Positions 17,246 through 25,979 of a stretch of 51,564 bases of DNA are shown piece by piece. The DNA lies in NCBI RefSeq assembly GCF_030731595.1, contig NZ_JANQTS010000088.1, positions 36,280 through 87,843 of the forward strand, written 5' to 3'. The first letter of the stretch is position 1. Every line of letters starts with the position of its first letter. The stretch is from Yoonia sp. GTDB lineage: Bacteria > Pseudomonadota > Alphaproteobacteria > Rhodobacterales > Rhodobacteraceae. Below the pieces are notes generated by a model. It did not search any database, had not been told where the DNA came from, and saw nothing but the letters and a program-made list of their open reading frames with translations. The translations under genes were made by a program, and so were the position numbers.

Positions 17246-18373
17246 ATGACCGGAAACAACACATCTTCCACTCACCCCCAACTCCCCCCCACCACGGAAG
17301 AGGATACGGTCAACCGGCTCCGCCTATTGCGATCACGTCGGGTTGGCGTGGCGACCTATCATCGGCTGATCGCAGAACATGGCACTGCGGCGGACGCGCT
17401 GCGCGCCCTGCCGCTGATCGCGCAGGCGGCAGGCGTTTCTGACTATACGGTCTGCCCCGAAGGCGTAGCACTTGCAGAGCTGAAGGCGGGCAAATCCGCA
17501 GGTGCCCGTCTGCTGATCGCGGGCACTCCGGACTATCCTGCGTCGCTGGCGCAGATCGATGACGCGCCGCCCATGTTGTGGGTAATGGGCAAGGTCAGCC
17601 TCCTGCAGCGCCCTATCATCGCGCTTGTGGGCGCGCGTAATGCCTCATCTCTTGGAACGCGCATGGCCAAACGTCTGGCCGAGGATTTGTCTTTGGCGGG
17701 CTATGCCGTTGTATCCGGCCTCGCGCGCGGCATTGATGCGGCAGCGCATCTTGGTGCACTGACGCATGGCACCATTGCGGTGCAGGCGGGCGGTGTCGAT
17801 GTCATCTATCCGTCGGAGAATGCGCAACTGGCGCATGATATCGCAAAATCCGGCTTGCGCTTGTCGGAAATGCCGATGGGCCTGCAGCCGCAAGCGCGCC
17901 ATTTTCCGGCACGGAACAGGATCATCTCGGGTCTGGCGCAAGCTGTTGTCGTGGTCGAGGCTGCGGCCAAGTCAGGTAGCCTGATCACCGCGCGCAATGC
18001 CCTTGATCAGGCGCGCGATGTTCTGGCAGTCCCCGGACATCCTTTTGATGCGCGCGCGTCGGGCTGCAACATGCTGATCCGCGACGGTGCGACATTGGTG
18101 CGCAATGCCGCCGATATTATTGAAACCCTGCAACCTGTCGCTGAACAAGAACCGACGCTTGACGTTGTCGTGCCGCAAACCCGCGGTTTGCGGGACACAG
18201 CAGCACTCCATTCCGAGATTCTGGCGCGGCTTGGGCCTGCGCCCATCGCCGAAGACCAGCTTTTGCGCGACATCAAGGCCAGCGCGATGGACGTGGGTCC
18301 GGTGCTCGTTGACCTTGAACTGGATGGTAAAATCATACGGCAGGCCGGTGGTTTGCTGGCCCGCGCGATCTGA
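17246..18373 (+). CDS. dprA: DNA processing protein DprA (Smf)
   Basis: 375-aa protein that loads RecA on incoming single-stranded DNA in natural transformation. The Rossmann-like core is clear: VGARNASSLGTRMAKRLAEDL, VVSGLARGIDAAAH, PRHFPARNRIISGL-type segment and GSLITARNALDQARDV. The N-terminal part (about 20-90) resembles the SAM-like domain, and residues about 305-375 fit the C-terminal winged-helix domain. It precedes topA by 105 nt, a common pairing in alphaproteobacteria. Confidence 0.96.
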   Translation: MTGNNTSSTHPQLPPTTEEDTVNRLRLLRSRRVGVATYHRLIAEHGTAADALRALPLIAQAAGVSDYTVCPEGVALAELKAGKSAGARLLIAGTPDYPASLAQIDDAPPMLWVMGKVSLLQRPIIALVGARNASSLGTRMAKRLAEDLSLAGYAVVSGLARGIDAAAHLGALTHGTIAVQAGGVDVIYPSENAQLAHDIAKSGLRLSEMPMGLQPQARHFPARNRIISGLAQAVVVVEAAAKSGSLITARNALDQARDVLAVPGHPFDARASGCNMLIRDGATLVRNAADIIETLQPVAEQEPTLDVVVPQTRGLRDTAALHSEILARLGPAPIAEDQLLRDIKASAMDVGPVLVDLELDGKIIRQAGGLLARAI

Positions 18374-18409
18374 AATCGACCTGCATTTTTGCAAAGATTT
18401 TTCCCCTCA

Positions 18410-18438
18410 TTGACATTCCGATGACAGACGCCACATCT
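18410..18438 (+). promoter_or_regulatory. Possible topA promoter
   Basis: TTGACA at 18410-18415 matches the -35 consensus; 17 nt on is ACATCT, a weak -10. It sits 41 nt upstream of the topA start in the only gap after dprA. Confidence 0.3.
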
Positions 18439-18478
18439 TGCCCGACTTAAGGAACCGTATTTTCTGTAAAGGATTCTC

Positions 18479-21073
18479 ATGCCCGTCGTTGTTGTCGAAT
18501 CCCCCGCTAAGGCTAAGAAAATAAACGGATACCTTGGCAGCAACTACACTGTTCTGGCGTCTTATGGGCATGTCCGTGACCTGCCTCCGAAAGATGGATC
18601 GGTCCTTCCCGACGACGATTTCGACATGAAATGGGAGATCGCGGCAGACAGTAAAAAGCATATCAAGGCCATTGTTGACGCGCTGAAAAACGACAACGAA
18701 CTGATCCTTGCCACCGACCCCGACCGCGAGGGCGAGGCGATTTCCTGGCACCTGACAGAGGCGCTCTTGGCCAAGAAGGCGATCAAGAAAGACACGCCCG
18801 TCAGCCGCGTCGTTTTTAACGCGATCACCAAGGCTGCCGTGACCGACGCGATGAAGAATCCCCGTCAGGTGGACCAGCCATTGGTCGAGGCTTACCTTGC
18901 CCGCCGCGCACTGGATTACCTTGTCGGCTTTAACCTGTCCCCTGTCCTCTGGCGCAAACTGCCGGGTGCCAAATCGGCGGGCCGTGTGCAATCGGTCTGT
19001 CTGCGCATCATCGTCGAGCGCGAGATGGAAATCGAAGCCTTCCGCAATCAGGAATACTGGACCGTCAAGGCCCTGCTGCAATCCGCACGCGGCCAGACCT
19101 TCGAGGCACGGCTGACAACGCTGGCTGGCAAGAAGCTGGACAAATTCGACCTTGCAAACGCAACACAGGCCGAAATGGCCGTTCAGGCCATCAATTCGCG
19201 CGATCTGGTGATCACTTCGGTCGAGGCGAAACCTGCGACGCGGAACCCTTCGCCGCCCTTCATGACCTCGACCTTGCAACAAGAGGCAAGCCGCAAGTTC
19301 GGCATGGGTGCCAAACAGACCATGTCCGTGGCCCAGCGCCTTTATGAGGCCGGTCTGATCACCTACATGCGGACCGACGGGATCGATATGGCCCCCGAGG
19401 CCGTGACAGCGACCCGCGATGCGATCACCGCAAAGTTTGGCGCCAAGTATCTGCCCGATCAGCCGCGCATGTATAAAAACAAAGCCAAGAACGCGCAGGA
19501 AGCGCACGAATGTATCCGCCCGACGGAAATGGACGTCAGCACCGAGGAGGCTAAGATCTCGGACGCGGACCAGCGCAAGCTTTATGACCTGATCTACAAA
19601 CGCACCATGGCCAGCCAGATGGCCGCCGCCAGCTTTGAGCGTACTGTCGTAGATATCGCCAGCAAAGATGAGCAGGTGATCCTGCGCGCCAACGGGCAGG
19701 TCATGGTCTTTGACGGCTTTATCGCGATCTACGAAGAGGGCAAGGACGACAGCGTCGTTGATGATGACGACAAGCGTCTGCCGCAACTGGCCGAGGGCGA
19801 GAAAGCAGAGAAGAAATCGGTTGATCCAGAACAGCACTTTACCCAGCCCCCGCCCCGCTATACCGAGGCGACGCTGGTCAAGCGCATGGAAGAACTGGGC
19901 ATTGGCCGCCCGTCCACCTATGCCTCTATCGTCACGACCATTCAGGACCGTGGCTATGTCGAGAAAGACAAGAACCGCCTGATCCCGCAGGATAAAGGGC
20001 GGCTCGTGACCGCCTTTCTGACCAATTATTTCCAGAAATATATCGGCTATGATTTTACCGCCGATCTGGAAAACCAGTTGGATGAGGTCAGCGCTGGCGA
20101 CGCTGACTATAAGAAAGTGCTTGGCCAGTTCTGGCGCGATTTTTCAGCGGCGATTGCGGAAACCGCCGATTTGCGCATCACCGAGGTGCTTGAGAAAATC
20201 AACGAAGTGCTGGAGCCGCATCTGTTCCCGCCCACCGAAGACGGCAGCGATCCGCGCCTTTGCCCCAACTGCGGTGCTGGGCGTTTGTCGATGCGCACAG
20301 CCCGGTCAGGTGGCGCGTTCATCGGCTGCTCGAATTACCCCGAGTGCAAATACACCCGCCCCTTCGGCCCTCCCAACCCAGAGGCAGAGGCGTCCGCCAT
20401 TCCGCCAGAAGGGAAATTGCTGGGGGTGGATTCGGGCGATGAGATTCGCATCTTCAAGGGCCGTTTTGGGCCATTTGCCCAGCGCGGTGCTGTGACGGAC
20501 GAGAACAAAAAGCCCCCGCGCCAGAGCATCCCCGCCGATTGGGAACCAGAAGAGGTAACGCTGGAACAGGCTGTCAGGCTACTGTTGCTGCCGCGCGAAA
20601 TTGGGCCTCACCCCGAGGATGGCGTGGCAGTCTGGGCCAACATCGGGCGTTATGGACCTTATCTCAAACATGCGGCAAGCACCTCGGATCGGGGCGGCAC
20701 GAACGCGAACCTAGAAAGTATTGACGAGGTTTGGACTGTTGGGATGAACCGTGCCGTGCAGCTTCTGGCGGAAAAAGTCGCATCACGCGGTGCGCGCGGC
20801 AAGGCCGCTGCTCCGATCCGCGCATTGGGCGAACACCCAGAAGCAGGCGGCCCCGTCAATATCTATGACGGCAAATACGGTCCTTACGTGAAGTGGGAAA
20901 AGATCAACGCGACGATCCCCGATACGATCGCACCGGACGATCTGACCTTGGCGCAGGCTGTGCATCTGATTGATGAACGGGCCGAAAAAGCGGGAAAGAA
21001 AAAGCCCGCTGGCAAAAAGGCCCCCGCAAAGAAAGCCGCAGCCAAGAAGAAACCGGCCGCCAAGAAAGCGTGA
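18479..21073 (+). CDS. topA: DNA topoisomerase I
   Basis: 864-aa type IA topoisomerase that relaxes negative supercoils. It begins with the TOPRIM motif VVVESPAKAKKINGYLG. The active tyrosine lies in LITYMRTDG (around 300), and PSTYASIVTTIQDRGYV follows in the core. A C-terminal zinc-ribbon (CPNC...GCSNYPECKYTRPFG, around 595-640) is followed by three glycine-aromatic repeats (GRFGPF, GRYGPY, GKYGPY) typical of alphaproteobacterial TopA. The last ~35 residues are a Lys/Ala/Pro-rich tail like histone H1 tails and probably bind DNA. Confidence 0.98.
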   Translation: MPVVVVESPAKAKKINGYLGSNYTVLASYGHVRDLPPKDGSVLPDDDFDMKWEIAADSKKHIKAIVDALKNDNELILATDPDREGEAISWHLTEALLAKKAIKKDTPVSRVVFNAITKAAVTDAMKNPRQVDQPLVEAYLARRALDYLVGFNLSPVLWRKLPGAKSAGRVQSVCLRIIVEREMEIEAFRNQEYWTVKALLQSARGQTFEARLTTLAGKKLDKFDLANATQAEMAVQAINSRDLVITSVEAKPATRNPSPPFMTSTLQQEASRKFGMGAKQTMSVAQRLYEAGLITYMRTDGIDMAPEAVTATRDAITAKFGAKYLPDQPRMYKNKAKNAQEAHECIRPTEMDVSTEEAKISDADQRKLYDLIYKRTMASQMAAASFERTVVDIASKDEQVILRANGQVMVFDGFIAIYEEGKDDSVVDDDDKRLPQLAEGEKAEKKSVDPEQHFTQPPPRYTEATLVKRMEELGIGRPSTYASIVTTIQDRGYVEKDKNRLIPQDKGRLVTAFLTNYFQKYIGYDFTADLENQLDEVSAGDADYKKVLGQFWRDFSAAIAETADLRITEVLEKINEVLEPHLFPPTEDGSDPRLCPNCGAGRLSMRTARSGGAFIGCSNYPECKYTRPFGPPNPEAEASAIPPEGKLLGVDSGDEIRIFKGRFGPFAQRGAVTDENKKPPRQSIPADWEPEEVTLEQAVRLLLLPREIGPHPEDGVAVWANIGRYGPYLKHAASTSDRGGTNANLESIDEVWTVGMNRAVQLLAEKVASRGARGKAAAPIRALGEHPEAGGPVNIYDGKYGPYVKWEKINATIPDTIAPDDLTLAQAVHLIDERAEKAGKKKPAGKKAPAKKAAAKKKPAAKKA

Positions 21074-21195
21074 CACCGGGGGCGGGGATTGCCTTGCTTT
21101 CATTGGTCCCGTCACTGTCCCGCTGCAATGCGGCAATTTATTGACTCTGTTACGGTTGGACGCCACAAGTTGCCAACACCATCGGGAGAACATGC

Positions 21196-21891
21196 ATGAA
21201 GAAAATCTATCCCAACGCCGCCGCCGCCCTTGATGGGCTTTTGCATGACGGCATGTTTATTGCTGCAGGCGGCTTTGGCCTGTGTGGCATCCCAGAGCTT
21301 TTGCTGTCTGCGATCAAGGACGCGGGCACCAAGGATCTGACCTTCGCCTCGAACAATGCGGGCGTTGATGACTTCGGCATCGGTATTTTGCTGCAAACCC
21401 GTCAGGTCAAGAAGATGATCAGCTCTTATGTGGGCGAGAACGCAGAGTTCATGCGCCAATATCTTTCGGGCGAGCTTGAACTGGAATTCAACCCCCAAGG
21501 CACTCTGGCCGAACGTATGCGTGCCGGCGGGTGCGGCATCCCGGGGTTCTATACCAAGACGGGCGTGGGTACGGTCATCGCCGAAGGCAAGGAACATAAA
21601 GACTTCAATGGCCAGACCTATATTCTGGAAGAAGGTATTTTTGCCGATCTCTCGATCGTGAAAGCTTGGAAGGCGGACGCGACCGGAAACCTTGTGTTCC
21701 GCAAGACTGCGCGCAACTTCAACCCGCCTGCCGCCATGTGTGGCAAGGTCTGTGTTGTCGAGGTCGAAGAAATCGTCCCCACAGGCAGCCTTGATCCTGA
21801 CAGCATCCATTTGCCGGGTATCTATGTGCATCGCCTCATCCAGGGTGATCACGAAAAGCGGATTGAGCAACGCACAGTGAGGGCAGCATAA
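21196..21891 (+). CDS. 3-oxoacid CoA-transferase subunit A
   Basis: 231-aa alpha subunit of a two-subunit succinyl-CoA:3-ketoacid (acetoacetate) CoA-transferase. The N-terminal [22 protein letters not shown] glycine-rich region, in two parts, and the conserved [20 protein letters not shown] segment are typical. The start follows GGGAGA. Its TAA overlaps the ATG of subunit B by one base. The pair activates acetoacetate or related acids with CoA for catabolism. Confidence 0.94.
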   Translation: MKKIYPNAAAALDGLLHDGMFIAAGGFGLCGIPELLLSAIKDAGTKDLTFASNNAGVDDFGIGILLQTRQVKKMISSYVGENAEFMRQYLSGELELEFNPQGTLAERMRAGGCGIPGFYTKTGVGTVIAEGKEHKDFNGQTYILEEGIFADLSIVKAWKADATGNLVFRKTARNFNPPAAMCGKVCVVEVEEIVPTGSLDPDSIHLPGIYVHRLIQGDHEKRIEQRTVRAA

Positions 21892-22517
21892 TGGCTTGGG
21901 ATCGCAATCAAATGGCGGCACGCGCCGCCCAAGAGCTGCAGGACGGCTGGTACGTCAACCTTGGCATCGGCATTCCGACCTTGGTGTCGAACTATATTCC
22001 TGAAGGAGTCGAGGTAACGCTCCAGTCCGAGAACGGCATGTTGGGCATGGGACCCTTCCCGATTGATGGGGAAGAAGATGCCGATCTGATCAATGCGGGC
22101 AAGCAGACAATCACCGAACTGCCCCAGACGGCCTATTTCGATAGTGCGACCTCATTTGGCATGATCCGTGGCGGCAAGATCGCCATGGCGATTTTGGGTG
22201 CGATGGAAGTTGCCGAGAACGGCGATCTGGCGAACTGGATGATTCCCGGCAAGCTGGTCAAAGGCATGGGCGGTGCGATGGATCTGGTCGCAGGTGTTGG
22301 CCGCGTCGTCGTCGTGATGGACCACACCAACAAACATGGCGAAAGCAAAGTGCTCAAAGCCTGTACCCTGCCGCTGACTGGTCAGGGCGTGGTTGACCGG
22401 ATTATCACGAACCTTGGTGTGCTGGATGTCGTCGAGGGCGGCTTGAAGATCGTAGAAACCGCTGAAGGCGTCACCGAAGCAGAACTGCGCGCCGCGACAG
22501 AGGCCCATATTGTCTGA
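21891..22517 (+). CDS. 3-oxoacid CoA-transferase subunit B
   Basis: 208-aa beta subunit carrying the catalytic glutamate in [10 protein letters not shown] (around 45). [17 protein letters not shown] and [21 protein letters not shown] are family hallmarks. It begins in a TAATG overlap with subunit A, ensuring equal amounts. The likely substrates are succinyl-CoA and acetoacetate; scoB/atoA are both possible names, so none is given. Confidence 0.94.
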   Translation: MAWDRNQMAARAAQELQDGWYVNLGIGIPTLVSNYIPEGVEVTLQSENGMLGMGPFPIDGEEDADLINAGKQTITELPQTAYFDSATSFGMIRGGKIAMAILGAMEVAENGDLANWMIPGKLVKGMGGAMDLVAGVGRVVVVMDHTNKHGESKVLKACTLPLTGQGVVDRIITNLGVLDVVEGGLKIVETAEGVTEAELRAATEAHIV

Positions 22518-22800
22518 CCTGACGGTCATGCACGAAGAAAACGGCAGCAAGGGTCGCTATTATATCGTGCATCCGTCGGGTGAGAGTGAGATGACCTATT
22601 CCGTCATGTCGCCAAAAATGGTGATTGCTGACCATACCCAAGTCGCCAGCGGCCATGAGGGCGAAGGCATCGGGCTCTTGATGCTGCGCGAATTCATCGC
22701 GGATGCGCGCAGCAAGGGTTTCCAGATTGTCCCGCTCTGCCCCTTTGTGAATGCACAACGGCGCAAACACCCCGAATGGGCCGATGTCTTTTCTGTCTAG
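22510..22800 (+). CDS. Small GNAT-like acetyltransferase (YjdJ type)
   Basis: 96-aa minimal GNAT domain of the YjdJ/NAT-DUF class. The acetyl-CoA loop is [19 protein letters not shown] and the family ending is [21 protein letters not shown] start at 22510 overlaps the CoA-transferase stop by 8 nt and has AGAGG upstream; an ATG at 22528 is the alternative. Similar human and bacterial proteins are thought to act on proteins or CoA metabolites, but the target is unknown. Its stop shares the tetranucleotide CTAG with the convergent lytic transglycosylase. Confidence 0.85.
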   Translation: MSDLTVMHEENGSKGRYYIVHPSGESEMTYSVMSPKMVIADHTQVASGHEGEGIGLLMLREFIADARSKGFQIVPLCPFVNAQRRKHPEWADVFSV

Positions 22801-23633
22801 ATACCGTTGACGTTAAAGACGCAGGCATCCGTGATCAACTCGGGTGGTGTGCGGCAAAGCCCCTTTGCAACTTGCCATGCTGCCAGCACTTTGGGCACAT
22901 AGGCGCGTGTCTCGCTGAAGGGCGGCACGCCATCGTAGCGGCGCACATTCCCCTCGCCAGCATTGTATCCGGCCAAGGCCAGCAGCGGGTCATTCCCGAA
23001 ATGATCAAGCAGCCAAGCCAGATAGGCAACGCCACCTTTGATGTTTTCTGCAGGGTCCATGCTATTGGTGACGCCAAACCGCGTTGCCGTATCCGGCATC
23101 AATTGCATCAGACCTTCCGCACCGGCCGAACTTACGGCTTGGGTACGCCCCGCGCTCTCGACTGCGATCACCGCAAGGACGAGTGCGGGTGAAACCCGTG
23201 TCCCGACAGTCTCGCGCAGGATATGGAGCCCGTGCTCGGACGCAATATCCTGAAGCGCCTGCAAGCGCGGCGCTGCTATCGCAGATCCTCGTGGTGGATT
23301 ATTGATTTGCTCCATCGCCCTTTGAAGCCTGACAGGGCTTGGATCATCCATCGCAGGCGAGACTGTCGTCCAAAACCACTCCAGCCCCGAAGGTTGCGGC
23401 AAAACGATCGCCCCGCCAGCAACGATAGGTTCCGGCTCTGGCTCTGCATAGACCGGGCCGAGGCGCGGCGCTGTCGGATCGATCTGGACAGTAATACGAT
23501 TGGTCGTGTTCCCAGTAGGGACCGTCACGCGCTTAAAGGTAAAGTCAGGCTGAAGACGCTCGACTTCGGCCACTGCGCCAGACGCAGCGAAGATCGCGAT
23601 CAATGCCGCTATGCTTATGATTTGACGATTCAT
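22797..23633 (-). CDS. Lytic transglycosylase (SLT domain)
   Basis: 278-aa exported murein lytic transglycosylase. A Sec signal peptide (cleavage after GAVA, residue 22) is followed by a ~100-residue linker region and the C-terminal SLT domain: VIAVESAGRTQAVSSAGAEGLMQLMPDTA (catalytic Glu in AVES) and LALAGYNAGEGNV. It cuts peptidoglycan, possibly to let the neighbouring Tad machine or other envelope complexes pass. It is divergent from the pilin genes across a 353-nt gap. Confidence 0.93.
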   Translation of the reverse strand: MNRQIISIAALIAIFAASGAVAEVERLQPDFTFKRVTVPTGNTTNRITVQIDPTAPRLGPVYAEPEPEPIVAGGAIVLPQPSGLEWFWTTVSPAMDDPSPVRLQRAMEQINNPPRGSAIAAPRLQALQDIASEHGLHILRETVGTRVSPALVLAVIAVESAGRTQAVSSAGAEGLMQLMPDTATRFGVTNSMDPAENIKGGVAYLAWLLDHFGNDPLLALAGYNAGEGNVRRYDGVPPFSETRAYVPKVLAAWQVAKGLCRTPPELITDACVFNVNGI

Positions 23634-23986
23634 TTTTGGGGCCTGCTCGCCGATTGTTGTTCATTTAAAGATGGCAGAAAACTGCCAACAATCCAAGTTT
23701 TGGGGAACAATGATCGTCGATTCACCGCAATTACCGGCATTTCAGCAACGAAAACGCTCGAATATTAACGAGAGATGAATATTTCTTTCATTTAAAATCA
23801 ATACTTTATAGTGATTTAAGCGAGAATTCCACTTTCTACGCAAAAATTTCTCTACATGCCAAACTCCCGCCCCATTCCGCAGGCTATATATGTTCATCCA
23901 AGACGGGGATGGCGCTTTTGAAAGATGGTCCCAGACACCGGCGAGGAACGAAACAAACTCTGCTAATACCCTGAGGAGGGAATACA
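23634..23986. other. AT-rich divergent control region before the Tad locus
   Basis: 353 nt without a credible gene. A right arm CTGCCAACAATC (23682-23693) pairs with TGGCAG (23672-23677) and, past a 12-nt bulge, with GATTGTTG (23652-23659). An AT-rich block spans about 23745-23840, richer in A and T than the surrounding DNA, with a TATAGT that could be a -10. A strong ribosome site (GAGGAGGG) precedes the first pilin. Probably holds promoters for both the transglycosylase and the pilin. Confidence 0.55.
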
Positions 23987-24199
23987 ATGCTTAACTTTAT
24001 CAAAAATTTCCGCAACGACGAAGACGGTGCTGTCACTGTTGACTTCGTAGTTCTGACAGCTGCAATCGTTGTTCTCGGCCTGGCCGTTGGCGGCGTTATC
24101 TCCCGCGGTGCGCAGGACCTCGGCAACGAGATCGAAACATCTTTGACAACACAGAGCGCGCCAGCGACTGTGACTCTGCCAGGTGCGCCAGCAACCTAA
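23987..24199 (+). CDS. flp: Flp-type major pilin 1
   Basis: 70-aa prepilin of the Tad/Flp type IVb class. A short charged leader ends at Gly14, and the mature form starts AVTVDFVVLTAAIVVLG, a hydrophobic helix. The prepilin peptidase (34479-34970) should cut after Gly14. The usual Glu at mature position 5 is Asp (Asp19) and the usual Tyr at +6 is Phe. The tail ends in Ala/Thr/Pro. The second copy follows at 24416. Likely strongly expressed: good ribosome site and its own terminator. Confidence 0.9.
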   Translation: MLNFIKNFRNDEDGAVTVDFVVLTAAIVVLGLAVGGVISRGAQDLGNEIETSLTTQSAPATVTLPGAPAT

Positions 24200-24208
24200 A
24201 TGCATTTG

Positions 24209-24230
24209 TCTAGAAACCCTGATTTCTAGA
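24209..24230. repeat. Inverted repeat after pilin 1
   Basis: TCTAGAAA / TTTCTAGA arms, 8 bp perfect, around a 6-nt loop lie just after the pilin stop and before the terminator. It could stabilise the 3' end of the pilin mRNA. Confidence 0.5.
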
Positions 24231-24239
24231 GAGTGAAAG

Positions 24240-24275
24240 AAAGCTGCGCCTGATAATCTTGGCGCAGCTTTTTCT
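24240..24275 (+). terminator. Rho-independent terminator after pilin 1
   Basis: AAGCTGCGCC / GGCGCAGCTT, a perfect 10-bp stem with a 10-nt loop, followed by TTTCT. It separates pilin 1 from pilin 2 and would give a short abundant pilin 1 mRNA. Confidence 0.8.
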
Positions 24276-24415
24276 GGTTTAGTGCCGGAACAGTGTTCGT
24301 AAGTGGTTTTGCAGCGAGGATCGTTTTGACATCAATTGAGGGAGTCAGCGGTCTGGGAAATAGGCTTGCAAGGCTTTCCTGCACACAGACAGAAAGAAAA
24401 ACGAAGGTGGACAGG

Positions 24416-24628
24416 ATGAAAAGTCGCTTCGCGAGTTTTGCCAAAAACGAAGATGGCGCGGTCACCGTCGACTTTGTCATAATCACAGCCGCTATCTGTG
24501 TACTCAGTCTGACCGTCGGACTTGTGATAACCCGAGGCAGCACCGATTTGGGTAACGAAATCGAAACATCGCTGACAACGCAGAACGTGCCAGCAACTGC
24601 CGCGCTACCTGCAGCGCCCGCAGACTGA
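24416..24628 (+). CDS. Flp-type pilin 2 (tandem paralogue)
   Basis: 70-aa prepilin closely similar to pilin 1: Gly14 cleavage site, mature AVTVDFVIITAAICVLS, and the shared DLGNEIETSLTTQ block. It differs in having a cysteine in the membrane helix. The ATG at 24416 is chosen because it gives the same leader length as pilin 1; a longer frame from 24293 lacks family features. Position and similarity show local duplication. It may be an alternative or minor pilin. Confidence 0.87.
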   Translation: MKSRFASFAKNEDGAVTVDFVIITAAICVLSLTVGLVITRGSTDLGNEIETSLTTQNVPATAALPAAPAD

Positions 24629-24946
24629 CGTGTTGGGCAAAGGGTCGGTGACTGGATCGACCTGTTGAAGTCTTTCTCTCGCGACGCAAGCAATCCTGTC
24701 AGCGTGCGCAGTTCCCGGAACGTTCTACACGATCGGACCTGTACGCATTTTGGACCTTGACCAAGCCATCGCGACCGCGGGCGTCACAGCGCCTGGACGG
24801 TGCAAGCAAAAGTTGATCGACCTTTGGCTTGTGCGATACCAATGCAATGCATTAGAACCGCCTCGAGTACTCAAGTGCTGATTGACCAGTGTTAAAGAAT
24901 ATTATGTGTTGTCCGAACAATTGGGCACAAAGTGAGGATAGAAGTT
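24629..24946 (+). other. Non-coding gap between pilin 2 and cpaB
   Basis: 318 nt with no open frame that resembles a protein. I see no stable terminator or clear promoter. The last 60 nt are AT-rich (TTAAAGAATATTATG near 24890) and could hold the cpaB promoter. AGTGAGG at 24931-24937 is the cpaB ribosome site. Confidence 0.5.
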
Positions 24947-25768
24947 ATGCGCGGAGTTTTTGGACTAGTCCTTTTGATCGGCATGGGCTTGGCGGGTTTT
25001 GCTGTGTACATGGTCAATCAGTATATGGACACGCAGTCGGCTGCCCTCCAGCGCGAACGAGAGCGGGCATCAAATGTCGTGCAAACAATCGACATCTATG
25101 CGCCGTCCCGTGATCTAACCTATGGCGAACGGTTGACGATTGATGACGTGAAGATCATCAAATATGCGGTCGACAACCTCCCCGATGGCTATTTTCAGAC
25201 AGAGGAAGGCCTCTTTCCTGAAGGCGTGAATGTTCCTCGTGTTGTCCGGATCCCGATGCGGATCAACGAACCAATCTTGATTTCAAAGGTAACGGAGGCC
25301 GGTGCAGCTCAGGGTATTACAGCACTGCTGGACCCCGGGATGCGCGCATTTCCCCTGCCGGATGAACTTACCCGTTCTTTCTCTGGCGAATTGCGCAACT
25401 CGGATGTGATTGATCTTTACTGGTCGGGTCGGGTCGGCGACGGCCAGCAAATTTCACGCCTGGTAAAGAGCCGTCTCGAAATCATTTCGATCGATCAGGG
25501 TGGCAATGGTGTTGTCGTTCAGGTCTCGCAGGAAGACTTTGCTGATCTTCAGGTTCTGCAATCTGCAGGATCACTGTCGCTGACGCCGATTGGTCGCAAT
25601 GACGACGAGATCGGGACGGAGACGATTGAAACCAATATCCAGGATGTATTGGGGATCGAGGCTGTCGTTGTCGAGGAAGCGCCAGAAGTGGTTGAAGAGA
25701 GAATTTGTACGCGACGCGAGCGCCGTGGCGTTGACATCGTAACACTTCAAGTGCCTTGCGAGGACTAA
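24947..25768 (+). CDS. cpaB: Flp pilus assembly protein CpaB
   Basis: 273-aa periplasmic protein anchored by one N-terminal helix (MRGVFGLVLLIGMGLAGFAVYMV). A SAF-like domain follows (YAPSRDLTYGERLTIDDVKIIKYA), then the RcpC/CpaB domain (LDPGMRAFPLPD...SDVIDLYWSGR). It is believed to work with the secretin CpaC. The ATG at 24947 is preferred because a GTG at 24932 would lie within the ribosome site. It is followed by cpaC after 211 nt. Confidence 0.93.
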   Translation: MRGVFGLVLLIGMGLAGFAVYMVNQYMDTQSAALQRERERASNVVQTIDIYAPSRDLTYGERLTIDDVKIIKYAVDNLPDGYFQTEEGLFPEGVNVPRVVRIPMRINEPILISKVTEAGAAQGITALLDPGMRAFPLPDELTRSFSGELRNSDVIDLYWSGRVGDGQQISRLVKSRLEIISIDQGGNGVVVQVSQEDFADLQVLQSAGSLSLTPIGRNDDEIGTETIETNIQDVLGIEAVVVEEAPEVVEERICTRRERRGVDIVTLQVPCED

Positions 25769-25979
25769 ACTCTTAACGAGCGGGACCAAAAAGCGCATCG
25801 AAAAATTGCCTTATTCAGTTGGTCGTTTTTTGTCTTGGATCGCAAGTGTTGCCAGTTGTCCACATACGCTTTGCCTTCCAACCTCTTGATTCTTGCAATA
25901 AATGGCGATCTGCCGCATGGTTATCACGTGAGGGCACTAAGACCCATTAATGAGGCGTGATCGGAGAGGCAGGTCACTT

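Noticed and set aside
18407-19837. Minus-strand frame of 476 codons opposite topA
   Set aside because: Shadow of the TOPRIM and core coding region of topA; no family resemblance.
21000-21073. Tandem repeat or CRISPR-like pattern at the topA end
   Set aside because: The periodicity comes from Lys/Ala codons of the basic tail, not from a DNA repeat with unique spacers.
24293-24415. N-terminal extension of pilin 2
   Set aside because: It would add 41 residues with no similarity to pilin 1 and bury the prepilin leader; the ATG at 24416 aligns exactly with pilin 1.
24629-24946. Possible third pilin or small RNA gene
   Set aside because: No prepilin leader, ribosome site, hairpin plus T run or clear promoter could be seen.
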